From contig UQUC01000067.1 in the NCBI GenBank assembly GCA_900544105.1, positions 1 to 11,704 of the forward strand: a stretch of 11,704 nucleotides of DNA, given 5' to 3'. This document shows, in pieces, positions 1 to 6,492 of this stretch; position 1 is the stretch's first letter; each line of letters starts with the position of its first letter. Source of the DNA: an uncultured Oscillibacter sp. Lineage in GTDB: Bacteria > Bacillota > Clostridia > Oscillospirales > Oscillospiraceae. The translations under genes and the position numbers were made by a program. The notes beneath the pieces are model-generated. The model saw only the letters and a list, made by a program, of their open reading frames with translations, ran no database searches and had not been told where the DNA came from.

Positions 1-2
1 AG

Positions 3-224
3 GAATGCAAGAAGGACGCCATCCATGTGGTCAACGGCGTGGCTGTCATCGACTATGACAAGTGCGTGGGCTGCAAGCTCTGCACCAAGGTCTGCCCCCG
101 CGACGCCATCCTCCCCAAGGCTACCGCTGAGGAGAAGGAAAAGTACAAGGCCATCAAGAAGGCTCAGGCTGAGAAGGCTGCCGCTGCCAAGAAGGCTGCG
201 GAAGAGGCTGCTCCCCAGGCCTAA
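3..224 (+). CDS. rnfB: RnfB, C-terminal ferredoxin part (partial)
   Basis: This is the last 73 residues of an iron-sulfur protein whose start lies outside the window. The visible part begins at the final cysteine of one [4Fe-4S] cluster (EC-KKDAIHV) and then shows a full second motif, CVGCKLCTKVCP. It ends in a charged Lys/Ala/Glu tail. The pattern DAIHVVNGVAVIDYDKCVGC is typical of clostridial RnfB, the subunit that takes electrons from ferredoxin in the membrane Rnf complex (ferredoxin:NAD oxidoreductase, coupled to Na+ or H+ export). In many Clostridia rnfB is the last gene of the rnf operon, which fits the strong terminator just downstream. Another poly-ferredoxin protein cannot be fully excluded because the N-terminus is missing. 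The family call rests on the motif spacing and tail seen here. Confidence 0.75.
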   Translation, partial: ECKKDAIHVVNGVAVIDYDKCVGCKLCTKVCPRDAILPKATAEEKEKYKAIKKAQAEKAAAAKKAAEEAAPQA

Positions 225-290
225 GATTCCATCTACGGATCAGATCCCGGTGCGGTCTTACCTGAATCAGGATAACAACTAAAACCGGGA

Positions 291-336
291 AAACCCCGAC
301 AGGTCATCTCTTTGCGATGCCTGTCGGGGTTTCTTT
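291..336 (+). terminator. Rho-independent terminator after rnfB
   Basis: AAACCCCGACAGG (291-303) pairs with CCTGTCGGGGTTT (320-332). Inside it, CATC (305-308) pairs with GATG (316-319), with one bulged T at 304. TTCTTTA follows. It ends transcription from the rnf side. Confidence 0.92.
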
Positions 337-337
337 A

Positions 338-362
338 TACAAAGTCCTGGGTTGACTTTGTA
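338..362. repeat. Perfect 9-bp inverted repeat in intergenic space
   Basis: TACAAAGTC (338-346) and GACTTTGTA (354-362) are perfect complements around a 7-base loop. A second weaker pair, CTCTC (363-367) with GAGAG (378-382), follows directly. No T-run follows either, so a terminator role is doubtful. The rest of 337-413 holds no gene that I can see. Confidence 0.5.
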
Positions 363-413
363 CTCTCAAAAGCTCAAGAGAGCGTAGAAACTAAAAAGGA
401 AATTTGGAGCATA

Positions 414-455
414 CAAAAAAATACGGGCTGAAAGCTTTTGCACCCTCAGCCCGTA
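414..455 (-). terminator. Rho-independent terminator of the sensor-regulator operon
   Basis: Read on the minus strand, TACGGGCTGA (455-446) pairs with TCAGCCCGTA (431-422) and is followed directly by seven T residues (A-run on the plus strand just before 422). It lies 10 bases beyond the stop of the LuxR-type regulator and closes that two-gene minus-strand unit. Confidence 0.92.
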
Positions 456-464
456 AGATAAATC

Positions 465-2132
465 TTATTGATTTTCCATATTCCCTGTATTCTTACAATC
501 AGCCGCAGCGGAGAGACTGACATCCGAAGCCGTCATGTTCTGTTCACGCCGCATGAGCGAGACGCGGACACGGAGCTGCTGAAGCTTGTTCTCCCCCTGA
601 ATACCTACCTTTTCGTAGATGTCCCGGCGGTAGGAGTAGACCGTGCTCATCTTTTTCCCCAATTGCTCCGCCAATACCTGAACGCTGACGCCGTCTACCA
701 TGGCGTCGATCACAGTCCGGGCTTCCGGTCCCAGCTTCTGATAGGCAGACAAGAACAGTTGATATTCCTCAGGATCGATCTCGTCCTTTCGGCGCTGGGC
801 CAAATGCTTGGCATTGGCCTCTACCTGCTCCATTTGGCCCCGCAGGTCCTGCCGCTCTGTTTCCAGATCGGTGATGGTCCGCTCATGGACACGCAGCTTG
901 TCGGAAAGGGGCAGAAGTTCTTCAAAGAAAGGATTTCCCGCCTCGCCGCCGGTAGCGGTGACGTGGTCGATATCCTCCAGAATGGGGATAAAGTAACGAC
1001 GACTGTAAAAAGGGCAGCAGACTACGCCGAAGAATATCAGCAGTGTCAGCAGCCCACCAATCTCCAACCGGCTCTTCAACAGGAGACCGGTATAATCGCT
1101 CTTGGGGATCAGCACCGTGAGGATATGTGGTTCCGCATCCCCGTTGGCGGCCATGAAAGGTTTGGAAAGACCTACGAAGGAAAGCTCTGTTCCCGTATAG
1201 GACACAAGACCTTCCCAAAGGGGGGCTTCCGTCAGCAGCTCGTCCGGGACAAAGCAAAATCCGTCTGCGGGGTAGGTCAGAAGGCTTTTTGCAACATCCA
1301 GCCCCGCTGAGCCGTCCGACAGAACGCATGCCATGCGGCTGACGCCAGAGGGCTGAACATGGTGGGAGGAAAAGTAGGTCTGATTCACTGCAAAGCCGCA
1401 CAGACCGTAGGCCGTGCCGTCCGTGCCCAGTACGGGAACGGTGAGAAGAATGGCTTGCTCAGAGGTGTCGGGCAGGGTCAACAGGGGCGTGGTGCGGCAA
1501 TTCCGCTCAATGGGGACGGAGGCTGATTCCAAATACCGGGTGAAGCCGGGGAATTCCGACAGATCAAATTCCTGCGCCCATTTTCGGTGGGGCATCACAT
1601 CATGCCGCCGCCCGATATCCGCCATGCCGCGGTAGAGCAGCAGCCCACTTGTAGTGTGGGCTGCATTGCTCCGTTGAACATACAGGCCGCTGAAGGAGCT
1701 GTCCGCACTGACAAGAGAGGTGTTCAGTACCACGAAAGCACCGGAACAGTCGGCCTGACGGACATATTGGCATAAAGGTTCCAGCATGGCCTCCTCCAGC
1801 CGCTCCACAGCATCTACGTCCCCATCCAGTTTGGAAAGGTCCGTTGTCTGCTTTTCCAGGATGGCGGTCATGTCCTCGGAGAGATGAAGCCCCATCACGG
1901 AGACATTCCGCCACAGGGATTCCATGTCCGATTGGAATGCTTCCATCCGGAAAGTCAGCGTTTTCGACAGTTCTTCCCGTGGGGATTTCAACTGCCCCAA
2001 CAGAAGAAGGGCGGCGAACAACACCACCAGCAGCAGCGCCGCCAGTGCGCCCATATAAAGGAACAGCCGTCGGCGCATGGAGGGCTTGGCCTGTTTCAGC
2101 TTGGAAAAGGAAAAAACGGATATGGTCCTCAC
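465..2132 (-). CDS. Membrane-anchored sensor with C-terminal LuxR-type HTH
   Basis: A 555-residue one-piece transmembrane regulator. A short basic cytoplasmic N-terminus leads to membrane segment 1 (about 24-46). A large extracytoplasmic region of some 310 residues follows, probably a Cache-like sensor, then membrane segment 2 (357-374). A charged helical, coiled-coil-like stretch (405-448) connects to a LuxR/GerE-type helix-turn-helix (about 463-527; core VIDAMVDGVSVQVLAEQLG...STVYSYRRDIYEKVGI). There is no kinase or receiver domain, so the extracellular signal would reach DNA binding directly. It is 22 bases downstream of the solute-binding lipoprotein and surely cotranscribed. The GTG start at 2132 is forced upstream by an in-frame stop, but the purine-rich AAGAGG touches the GTG with no spacing. 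Met19 is an alternative start. The family of the sensor domain is inferred from topology, not from clear motifs. Confidence 0.85.
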   Translation of the reverse strand: MRTISVFSFSKLKQAKPSMRRRLFLYMGALAALLLVVLFAALLLLGQLKSPREELSKTLTFRMEAFQSDMESLWRNVSVMGLHLSEDMTAILEKQTTDLSKLDGDVDAVERLEEAMLEPLCQYVRQADCSGAFVVLNTSLVSADSSFSGLYVQRSNAAHTTSGLLLYRGMADIGRRHDVMPHRKWAQEFDLSEFPGFTRYLESASVPIERNCRTTPLLTLPDTSEQAILLTVPVLGTDGTAYGLCGFAVNQTYFSSHHVQPSGVSRMACVLSDGSAGLDVAKSLLTYPADGFCFVPDELLTEAPLWEGLVSYTGTELSFVGLSKPFMAANGDAEPHILTVLIPKSDYTGLLLKSRLEIGGLLTLLIFFGVVCCPFYSRRYFIPILEDIDHVTATGGEAGNPFFEELLPLSDKLRVHERTITDLETERQDLRGQMEQVEANAKHLAQRRKDEIDPEEYQLFLSAYQKLGPEARTVIDAMVDGVSVQVLAEQLGKKMSTVYSYRRDIYEKVGIQGENKLQQLRVRVSLMRREQNMTASDVSLSAAADCKNTGNMENQ

Positions 2133-2154
2133 CCTCTTTCAGACGGCAGTGTTC

Positions 2155-3495
2155 TCATTGGATGGCACACAACAGCGCCCAGGTTTCCTCTGCCAGCGCG
2201 TTAAGATCCTCACCGGCAGCGGCCCGGGCGGGCAGTTCCCGCTGCATTTGCCGCAGACCGTCATAAAGTTGGCTGACCTTGCCATAGTAGCCCTCGAAGC
2301 GTGGCTCGGATATGGGGGTGTAGCCTTCCTGCATGATTTTGAGAGCTGCGTAGAGCTGCCGGTAGCTCTCGGCGGGCGCAGGGAAGTTATCATAGGTTTC
2401 GATGGCACTGAAAGCACCACTGCGTACCGGCATATAACCAGTCTGGGTAACGAAATCCAGGTTTCGTTCGCCTTCCGTCAGCCAGCGGACGAACAGTGCG
2501 GCGGCCTCTGCCTTCTGGTCGGTGGTCTTGTAGGCGCAAAGGCCCACACCTGCCTGGGTCATCAGAGCGCTTGTACCTGCCGCCTTGGGCATGGGCAACA
2601 CATGGAGGTCCATGGGTTCCTGCGTGCCGTCCCGGTAGGTAACAGTGTCATTATAATAGAGGATCGCCGCGGAGGAGCCGAGGCCAGAGAGCACATCACC
2701 TGTCATGACCTGGGTGTTGGAATAGAGATCGGAGACCACCACATGCCCTTGGACCAAAGACCGGACGAACTGCATCCAGCTCTCCTTGAACACGGCGTTA
2801 TTGGTGTCATACCAGCCGTTTTCTGTGTAGAAATCGCCGCTGCCGTGCTCTAATGCGTTCAGTTCCACGGATCGGATGGGATAGTCCAGCGCGCAGAAGG
2901 CCTCACCGCCAGACCAGTCATAGAACGTTCCGGCGGCATCGTAAAAACCCTCCCATGTGGCGAGATCCTCATAGCTGACGCCGGTGGCCTGAGAAAAGCG
3001 GGCAAAGCCGCTGCCGTTGCACATTAGGAGTTGGGTGGACTTGGAAATAGGGAAGAGTAGCAGTTTGCCATCTTCCGTTCTGCCGTCATCCAGAAAGCCG
3101 GGAACGAAGTCGGACAGATCTTCCGCCGTGAACCAGCTATTCCAGTCCACCAGGTTGTCCGCTCCCAGCGCTGTGGCGTCCCCAATGTGGCAGGTGAACA
3201 GGTCAGGCATTTCCGGTGCGTCTCTGCCACCCTTTTGGGCCTCCTTGAGGAAGCCGCCGATCTTGGATGCGCTGGAGAGATTCGTCACCTGTACCCGGAC
3301 GCCCTTGCTTTGCCCCACGGTACGATTGAATTCCTGCACCAGGAGATCCATAGGCGAGCCAGACTGTTCACCGTAAACGTGCCAGAAGTTCAACGTCACA
3401 GGGTCGCTCTCCTGGAGCAGGGATTTTTCTCCGCAGCCAGAGAGGGCAAAAACAAGGACGGATACCAATAGCAGGGCAAATAGACGCTTTTTCAT
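2155..3495 (-). CDS. Extracellular solute-binding lipoprotein (family 1, sugar-type)
   Basis: A 446-residue substrate-binding protein of the ABC sugar-uptake type. The N-terminus is a lipoprotein signal peptide: MKKR, a hydrophobic stretch to residue 19, and lipobox LSGC with Cys21 as the lipid-anchored residue. TLNFWHVYGEQ (34-44) matches the typical first strand (xLxFWH) of family 1 binding proteins; the length is normal for them. Later parts (KSTQLLMCNGSGF, GYMPVRSGAF near the C-terminal third) also fit. It has an ideal ribosome site, AGGAGG seven bases before ATG. No permease or ATPase genes for it lie nearby. Instead the next gene is a transmembrane LuxR-type regulator, which suggests it presents a ligand to that sensor, although it might serve a transporter encoded elsewhere. 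The ligand cannot be told from the sequence. Confidence 0.88.
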   Translation of the reverse strand: MKKRLFALLLVSVLVFALSGCGEKSLLQESDPVTLNFWHVYGEQSGSPMDLLVQEFNRTVGQSKGVRVQVTNLSSASKIGGFLKEAQKGGRDAPEMPDLFTCHIGDATALGADNLVDWNSWFTAEDLSDFVPGFLDDGRTEDGKLLLFPISKSTQLLMCNGSGFARFSQATGVSYEDLATWEGFYDAAGTFYDWSGGEAFCALDYPIRSVELNALEHGSGDFYTENGWYDTNNAVFKESWMQFVRSLVQGHVVVSDLYSNTQVMTGDVLSGLGSSAAILYYNDTVTYRDGTQEPMDLHVLPMPKAAGTSALMTQAGVGLCAYKTTDQKAEAAALFVRWLTEGERNLDFVTQTGYMPVRSGAFSAIETYDNFPAPAESYRQLYAALKIMQEGYTPISEPRFEGYYGKVSQLYDGLRQMQRELPARAAAGEDLNALAEETWALLCAIQ

Positions 3496-3574
3496 GGGAA
3501 ACCCTCCTAAATAGAGAAGCTGTTCATAAATCAGCGGTATTTTAAAATCTTTTTTGTAATAATTGGCCTTTAGG

Positions 3575-3598
3575 ACCCTAATTCGGGGAAATTAGGGT
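3575..3598. promoter_or_regulatory. Inverted-repeat candidate operator in the divergent control region
   Basis: ACCCTAATT (3575-3583) and AATTAGGGT (3590-3598) form a perfect 9-bp inverted repeat with a 6-base centre. Its last base is the first base of the plus-strand -35 element. There is no T-run, so an operator is more likely than a terminator. The obvious candidate binder is the LuxR-type regulator encoded by the minus-strand operon; this is inference from position. The 317-base gap 3496-3812 otherwise holds AT-rich DNA, one plus promoter and two tiny ORFs. I could not find a convincing sigma-A promoter for the minus-strand lipoprotein gene. Confidence 0.5.
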
Positions 3599-3626
3599 TA
3601 ACAAAATGAAAATTCCGTGTTATACA
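3598..3626 (+). promoter_or_regulatory. Candidate sigma-A promoter for the zinc-ribbon operon
   Basis: TTAACA (3598-3603), a 17-base spacer and TATACA (3621-3626) make a reasonable -35/-10 pair reading to the right. Transcription would begin near 3633 and run through the two tiny ORFs into the zinc-ribbon genes. The palindrome at 3575-3598 abuts the -35. Confidence 0.5.
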
Positions 3627-3641
3627 GAAACTGAGGTCTCT

Positions 3642-3692
3642 ATGCCAAGAAGGAGAGAATCAAAAAACGAGACAGGAAGGACGGCCCGATGA
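3642..3692 (+). CDS. Possible 16-residue leader ORF 1
   Basis: ATG with GAGG five bases upstream encodes MPRRRESKNETGRTAR, ten residues of which are charged. It lies just after the predicted transcription start, and its TGA overlaps the ATG of the next tiny ORF (ATGA). It may be a leader peptide or chance; there is no family match I can recognise. Confidence 0.2.
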   Translation: MPRRRESKNETGRTAR

Positions 3693-3739
3693 AAGCGAAG
3701 CAGTACGTAAAAGAACTGCTTGCCTCCACACGCGCGTAG
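3689..3739 (+). CDS. Possible 16-residue leader ORF 2
   Basis: ATG with AGGAAGG eight bases upstream encodes MKAKQYVKELLASTRA, then TAG, followed by a T-rich stretch (3740-3753) with no hairpin before it. The frame is open upstream to an AAGGAG-ATC at 3659, so this could also be the remnant of a gene that lost its start. The better ribosome site makes it more likely to be translated than leader ORF 1. Confidence 0.25.
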   Translation: MKAKQYVKELLASTRA

Positions 3740-3812
3740 TTTATATTTTTTTTGTATCATACCCCACGGCGTTTTTACAAGGCGAAAAGCGGGAAAGAAG
3801 GGGGAAATACGG

Positions 3813-4121
3813 ATGGTTCAGGCAAAGAAAACGGCGGTCTATCGGATCGCCACCGATTCCAACGGAGATCGGATCTTCCGGTTTTACTGCGATATTTCCG
3901 GTGAGTTGTGCTGCGTGACCAAGCCCATCCAGGCGGATAGTGAGAATGCGGCGCTGGAGATCGCATGGGAGACAGAGGGGCGGTGGGCCTTTGACCGCTG
4001 CCCCCGATGTGGCCGGTATGTATCCTCCGCCATGTTCAACATCAACGCGGAGCGGTGCCTGGACTGTGCCCCTGGGAGAATGAATACCCTGTGTTCTGCC
4101 ACCACTGCGGCGTCAGGCTGA
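3813..4121 (+). CDS. Zinc-ribbon protein, N-terminal part (frame broken)
   Basis: Starts at ATG 3813 with AGAAGGGGGAA ahead of it. The first 87 residues look native: a beta-rich head (KKTAVYRIATDSNGDRIFRF, residues 5-24), then DRCPRCGRYVSS (61-72) and ERCLDCAP (80-87), i.e. one CxxC...CxxC zinc ribbon. After Pro87 (codon 4071-4073) the frame runs into 15 unlikely residues and stops at 4121. The adjoining -1 frame instead gives a second zinc ribbon and ends exactly over the next gene's start. One more C in the run at 4069-4072 would join them into a 131-residue protein with two zinc ribbons. Zinc ribbons bind nucleic acid or protein partners; the exact role is unknown. First real-size gene of the plus operon with two partners downstream. 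Confidence 0.6.
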   Translation: MVQAKKTAVYRIATDSNGDRIFRFYCDISGELCCVTKPIQADSENAALEIAWETEGRWAFDRCPRCGRYVSSAMFNINAERCLDCAPGRMNTLCSATTAASG

Positions 4122-4207
4122 GAGGCCCGAAAGCCTTCTCCTGCCCTACCTGCGGGGCGAGGCTGCTGGTAGGCGGCACAGAGGGGGAGGAGGGAATGAC
4201 CGAATGA
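4068..4207 (+). pseudogene. Zinc-ribbon protein, C-terminal part in the shifted frame
   Basis: In the frame one base back from the upstream part the sequence reads WENEYPVFCHHCGVRLRG, then AFSCPTCGARLLVGG, a second CxxC...CxxC zinc ribbon, and ends with TGA at 4205-4207. That stop overlaps the next gene's ATG at 4204 as ATGA, the same arrangement seen at the following gene junction. This coupling and the intact cysteine pairs show this frame is the original one. The break is a single-base deficit in the C-run 4069-4072: either a sequencing/assembly indel or a real loss of function. Confidence 0.65.
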
Positions 4208-4512
4208 CGGAGTATGACCTGGAAACCCAAAAGGCCTTGCGCCGGGTGTCACTTCTGGAATACGGCTTCGGGCCGGAGACTCTGCGGGGGCGCAAGATCT
4301 GCCCTGCCTGCGGCAGGGGCAACGGCGCCAACAGGACAGACTGTATGTCCTGCGGCGCGGCACTGCCCAATGAGACCCTCTATGATTTTTACCGCGCCCG
4401 CCACCGCTGCTGTCCCGGCTGTGGTGTGGTGGTCACTGATGTGGCGGTGTACTGTCCGGAATGTGGCGCCCATTTGCCGGAAGCGGCAGAACAGCAGGAG
4501 ATCTCGGTATGA
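4204..4512 (+). CDS. Double zinc-ribbon protein
   Basis: A 102-residue cytoplasmic protein with a short helical head (TEYDLETQKALRRVSLLEYGF, about residues 2-22). Two zinc ribbons follow: CPACG...CMSCGAALP (about 33-56) and CCPGCGVVVTDVAVYCPECGAHLP (about 69-92). Its start overlaps the stop of the preceding zinc-ribbon gene (ATGA), and its own stop overlaps the start of the next gene (ATGA), so the three are translated as a coupled set. It is similar in layout to the C-terminal half of its upstream neighbour, which hints at duplication. No enzyme motif is present. It may act as a metal-dependent adaptor or nucleic-acid-binding protein; that is inference. Moderately sure it is a real gene, unsure of function. 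Confidence 0.75.
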   Translation: MTEYDLETQKALRRVSLLEYGFGPETLRGRKICPACGRGNGANRTDCMSCGAALPNETLYDFYRARHRCCPGCGVVVTDVAVYCPECGAHLPEAAEQQEISV

Positions 4513-5030
4513 GTATCTTCCGAAAACGGGATCTGTCCCCCGGTAACTACGGGACAGAGCCGGTCCAGTCCAGAGTGGCTGTGTGCTTTACCACACTCAC
4601 TATGACCCGGCGGGCGGCGGACTGGCTTGCGCGGCTGGGTGGATGCTGTCCACTGGGGATCCTCTCCGACCGTAGCGAAGATGTGATCTGGCAGTGTGAT
4701 GCCGAAAATGTGGATCTTTTGCTGTTGGAAACCGATTTTTCCCCGGCGGCGGAGGATACCAAGGACGTTTCCGCCCGTTGCGACATCGCCATCGAGGTGC
4801 GGCGCAGGTTGCCGGAGTGCAAGGTGTATCTGGCCTGCGAGGACGGTTGCCCGGAAAAGCTGCCCGCGCTGGACAAGGCGGTAGAGCTGGCCCTGATCGA
4901 CGGCTACTGTGTTGGTGGCCTCACCCCGCAACAAATGCACGCATGGCTGATCGGTGCTGCGGAGGCCATGGAGCGGAGGGAGCGCCGCCGCGAACAGGCG
5001 TACCGGCAGGATAGTCTCCCAGACGACTGA
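4509..5030 (+). CDS. Degenerate receiver-like (pseudo-receiver) protein
   Basis: A 173-residue soluble protein, start ATG overlapping the upstream stop as ATGA. The order of predicted strands and helices resembles a CheY-type receiver: SRVAVCFTT (21-29), AADWLARL helix, VDLLLLETDF (68-77, where a receiver has the phospho-Asp strand), DIAIEVRRRLPECKVYLACED (92-112), and AVELALIDGYCVGGLTPQQMHAWLIGA (124-150). The acidic pair expected near the N-terminus and the LDxxLP pattern are missing, as is the Lys of the last loop, so phosphotransfer is doubtful. The ending is a charged helix without a DNA-binding domain. I infer a partner-binding role with the two zinc-ribbon proteins of the same operon. 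The family is not firmly recognised; an unrelated alpha/beta fold is possible. Confidence 0.6.
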   Translation: MSIFRKRDLSPGNYGTEPVQSRVAVCFTTLTMTRRAADWLARLGGCCPLGILSDRSEDVIWQCDAENVDLLLLETDFSPAAEDTKDVSARCDIAIEVRRRLPECKVYLACEDGCPEKLPALDKAVELALIDGYCVGGLTPQQMHAWLIGAAEAMERRERRREQAYRQDSLPDD

Positions 5031-5037
5031 TTTAAAA

Positions 5038-5086
5038 CGAAACAACAGGCCAGGCATCCCAAATGGATGCCTGGCCTGTTGTTTCG
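5038..5086. terminator. Bidirectional terminator with 22-bp perfect stem
   Basis: Positions 5038-5059 and 5065-5086 are perfect complements around the 5-base loop CAAAT. The outer stem is A-rich on the left and T-rich on the right (AAACAACAGG / CCTGTTGTTT); on the minus strand TTGTTTCGTTTT follows the GC core. It sits between converging genes that end at 5030 and 5135, so it can serve both. Confidence 0.88.
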
Positions 5087-5134
5087 TGGGATCGGATCAA
5101 AAGCGATACAGTAGTTGGAAACGGGAAAAGCCGG

Positions 5135-5605
5135 TCAGAGCAGGTGAATGACCCCCATAGTCATCAATGTGACGAGGCTCCCGGCGATCAGCAGTCCCAA
5201 TGTGATGGCAGGCAGAGCGTGACGAAGGCGGATATTCAGGAAGGATGCGATCATAGCTCCGGTCCAGGCTCCGGTCCCCGGCAGGGGGATGGCCACGAAC
5301 AGGATCAGCCCCAGCAGGCGGTATTTCCGCACCAGACGCCCCTTCAGATGGGTGCGGTGTTCCAGAGCATCGATCTTTGGAGCGAAGAAGGCGTGCTTCC
5401 GCAGCCGGTCAAAGACCTGACGTACCAGCAGAATAATAAAAGGCACAGGCAGCAGATTGCCAAGGATGGCAGCGCCGCAGGCCAGCCATGGATCCAGCCC
5501 GGCGGCAACTCCGGCAGGGATAGCTCCCCGCAGCTCCACCACCGGAATGGCGGCGATTGCCATGGTCATGATGTATGATCCTAAAACGGTTTTCCAAAAG
5601 GCCAT
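5135..5605 (-). CDS. COG2426 small multidrug-export-type membrane protein
   Basis: A 156-residue integral membrane protein. The pattern PVVELRGAIPAGVAAGL (21-37), GNLLPVPFIILL (49-60) and, after a basic linker, the LFVAIPLPGTGAWTGAMIASFLNI loop-helix (102-125) is characteristic of the COG2426 / small multidrug export family (PF06695). Its two PxxxxxxG-rich halves look like the re-entrant loops of DedA-like proteins. The true substrate of the family is not established, despite the name. The ATG at 5605 is chosen because AAGGGGGA lies five bases upstream; the frame stays open further up but only through the hairpin of the preceding gene. It is 62 bases downstream of the ABC permease with a terminator hairpin between, so it is read by partial readthrough or from an unseen promoter. 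Confidence 0.85.
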   Translation of the reverse strand: MAFWKTVLGSYIMTMAIAAIPVVELRGAIPAGVAAGLDPWLACGAAILGNLLPVPFIILLVRQVFDRLRKHAFFAPKIDALEHRTHLKGRLVRKYRLLGLILFVAIPLPGTGAWTGAMIASFLNIRLRHALPAITLGLLIAGSLVTLMTMGVIHLL

Positions 5606-5620
5606 GAGGTCCCCCTTGCA

Positions 5621-5653
5621 TAAAACTTGCCCCGGCGTGAGAACGCCGGGGCA
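5621..5653 (-). terminator. Terminator of the GntR-ABC operon
   Basis: On the minus strand TGCCCCGGCGT (5653-5643), loop TCTC, ACGCCGGGGCA (5638-5628), followed by AGTTTTA. An 11-bp GC-rich stem placed 15 bases after the permease stop. The tail is only moderately T-rich, so some readthrough into the COG2426 gene is possible. Confidence 0.8.
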
Positions 5654-5667
5654 TCGGCTATCATAGT

Positions 5668-6492
5668 TTACTCCAGATTCAGGTGTTTTTGCAAGAAGTA
5701 AACTGTTAAGAAATAGAAAACGGCACAGTAAATAAGCTCCAGAACGATCAGGAACCACATACCCAGGTGCATACCGACCACAACGGAAACGTTTGGCTCC
5801 CAGCCCAGCAGAAGCCGGTGGAACCAGGAATCGTTCACCAGAGCCATGCTGAGGCCGCCCAGAATTTGGAGAGCGATGCCCGTTGCGATATAGAATGCCA
5901 CGCTCAGAAGCCCCTTGTGATTGGGAAAACTGAAGCCGATGGACATGGCCGAATAAAAGCGCAGACACAGGCTGAAGGAGCCCAGTACGCACAAAAGCAG
6001 CAGTTCCACGGCGAAGGCCGCGCCGTTGGCCACCAGATCCAGATGATTTATCCGGACTGCGTAGTCCAGCAGATTCAGGAAGCCGTGCCACAGATCACCC
6101 ACGAAGCGGATATCAAAGGCCATGATGCAGCAGGAGAGCCCGATCACCACAACAGTGGCGGCAAACCACACGGTTGAGACGATCAGCTTGCTCCAGATCT
6201 GCTGGTGGACGCACACCGGAAGGGTCATCATTACGTAGCCCTCGTCCTGCAGGAGATTTTTGTAGAATCGGTTGATCATCAATACAAAAGAGATGATTCC
6301 CACGGCGAAGATCCCCACGATGAACAGCATGATGAAGATGGTACCCAGCGTGCGCAGGAGGGAGCTGTCAGAATTCAGCATACCCCGGCTGGAGAAATTG
6401 GCACCCACAGACACCAGCAGCAGGATGCCGAACAGGGGCAGCATGATCCGGCCGGTGGCCCGGAACTCATGCTTCAACAACTTTCTCAGCAT
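5668..6492 (-). CDS. ABC-2 type permease
   Basis: A 274-residue membrane protein with about six hydrophobic segments (roughly 15-31, 50-73, 103-125, 150-173, 190-210, 241-266) and a basic N-terminal stretch, MLRKLLKHEFRATGR, typical of ABC-2 export permeases in which an amphipathic helix precedes the first membrane segment. Its start overlaps the end of the ATPase gene by seven bases, with GGAGGTG six bases upstream of the ATG inside the ATPase coding region, so the two are translationally coupled. Together they should form an exporter or a membrane-stress module of the YtrB type. The substrate cannot be inferred from sequence; cell-envelope stress or antimicrobial peptides are the usual signals for such GntR-controlled operons. 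Confidence 0.85.
   Translation of the reverse strand: MLRKLLKHEFRATGRIMLPLFGILLLVSVGANFSSRGMLNSDSSLLRTLGTIFIMLFIVGIFAVGIISFVLMINRFYKNLLQDEGYVMMTLPVCVHQQIWSKLIVSTVWFAATVVVIGLSCCIMAFDIRFVGDLWHGFLNLLDYAVRINHLDLVANGAAFAVELLLLCVLGSFSLCLRFYSAMSIGFSFPNHKGLLSVAFYIATGIALQILGGLSMALVNDSWFHRLLLGWEPNVSVVVGMHLGMWFLIVLELIYCAVFYFLTVYFLQKHLNLE

Noticed and set aside
468..1310. Long plus-strand open frame opposite the membrane regulator.
   Set aside because: Antisense shadow; no ribosome site or recognisable motif, whereas the minus-strand protein has clear membrane segments and an HTH.
2077..2853. Plus-strand open frame of 258 codons opposite the solute-binding protein.
   Set aside because: Shadow of a well-supported lipoprotein gene; composition is unlike a real protein.
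4060..4080. Programmed -1 frameshift joining the two zinc-ribbon halves.
   Set aside because: GCC CCT is not a tandem slippery X XXY YYZ site, and no downstream stimulatory hairpin stands out. A one-base indel is simpler.
4389..5057. Minus-strand open frame of about 220 codons opposite the pseudo-receiver gene.
   Set aside because: No start signal, and the plus-strand chain of ATGA overlaps is far better support for coding on the other strand.
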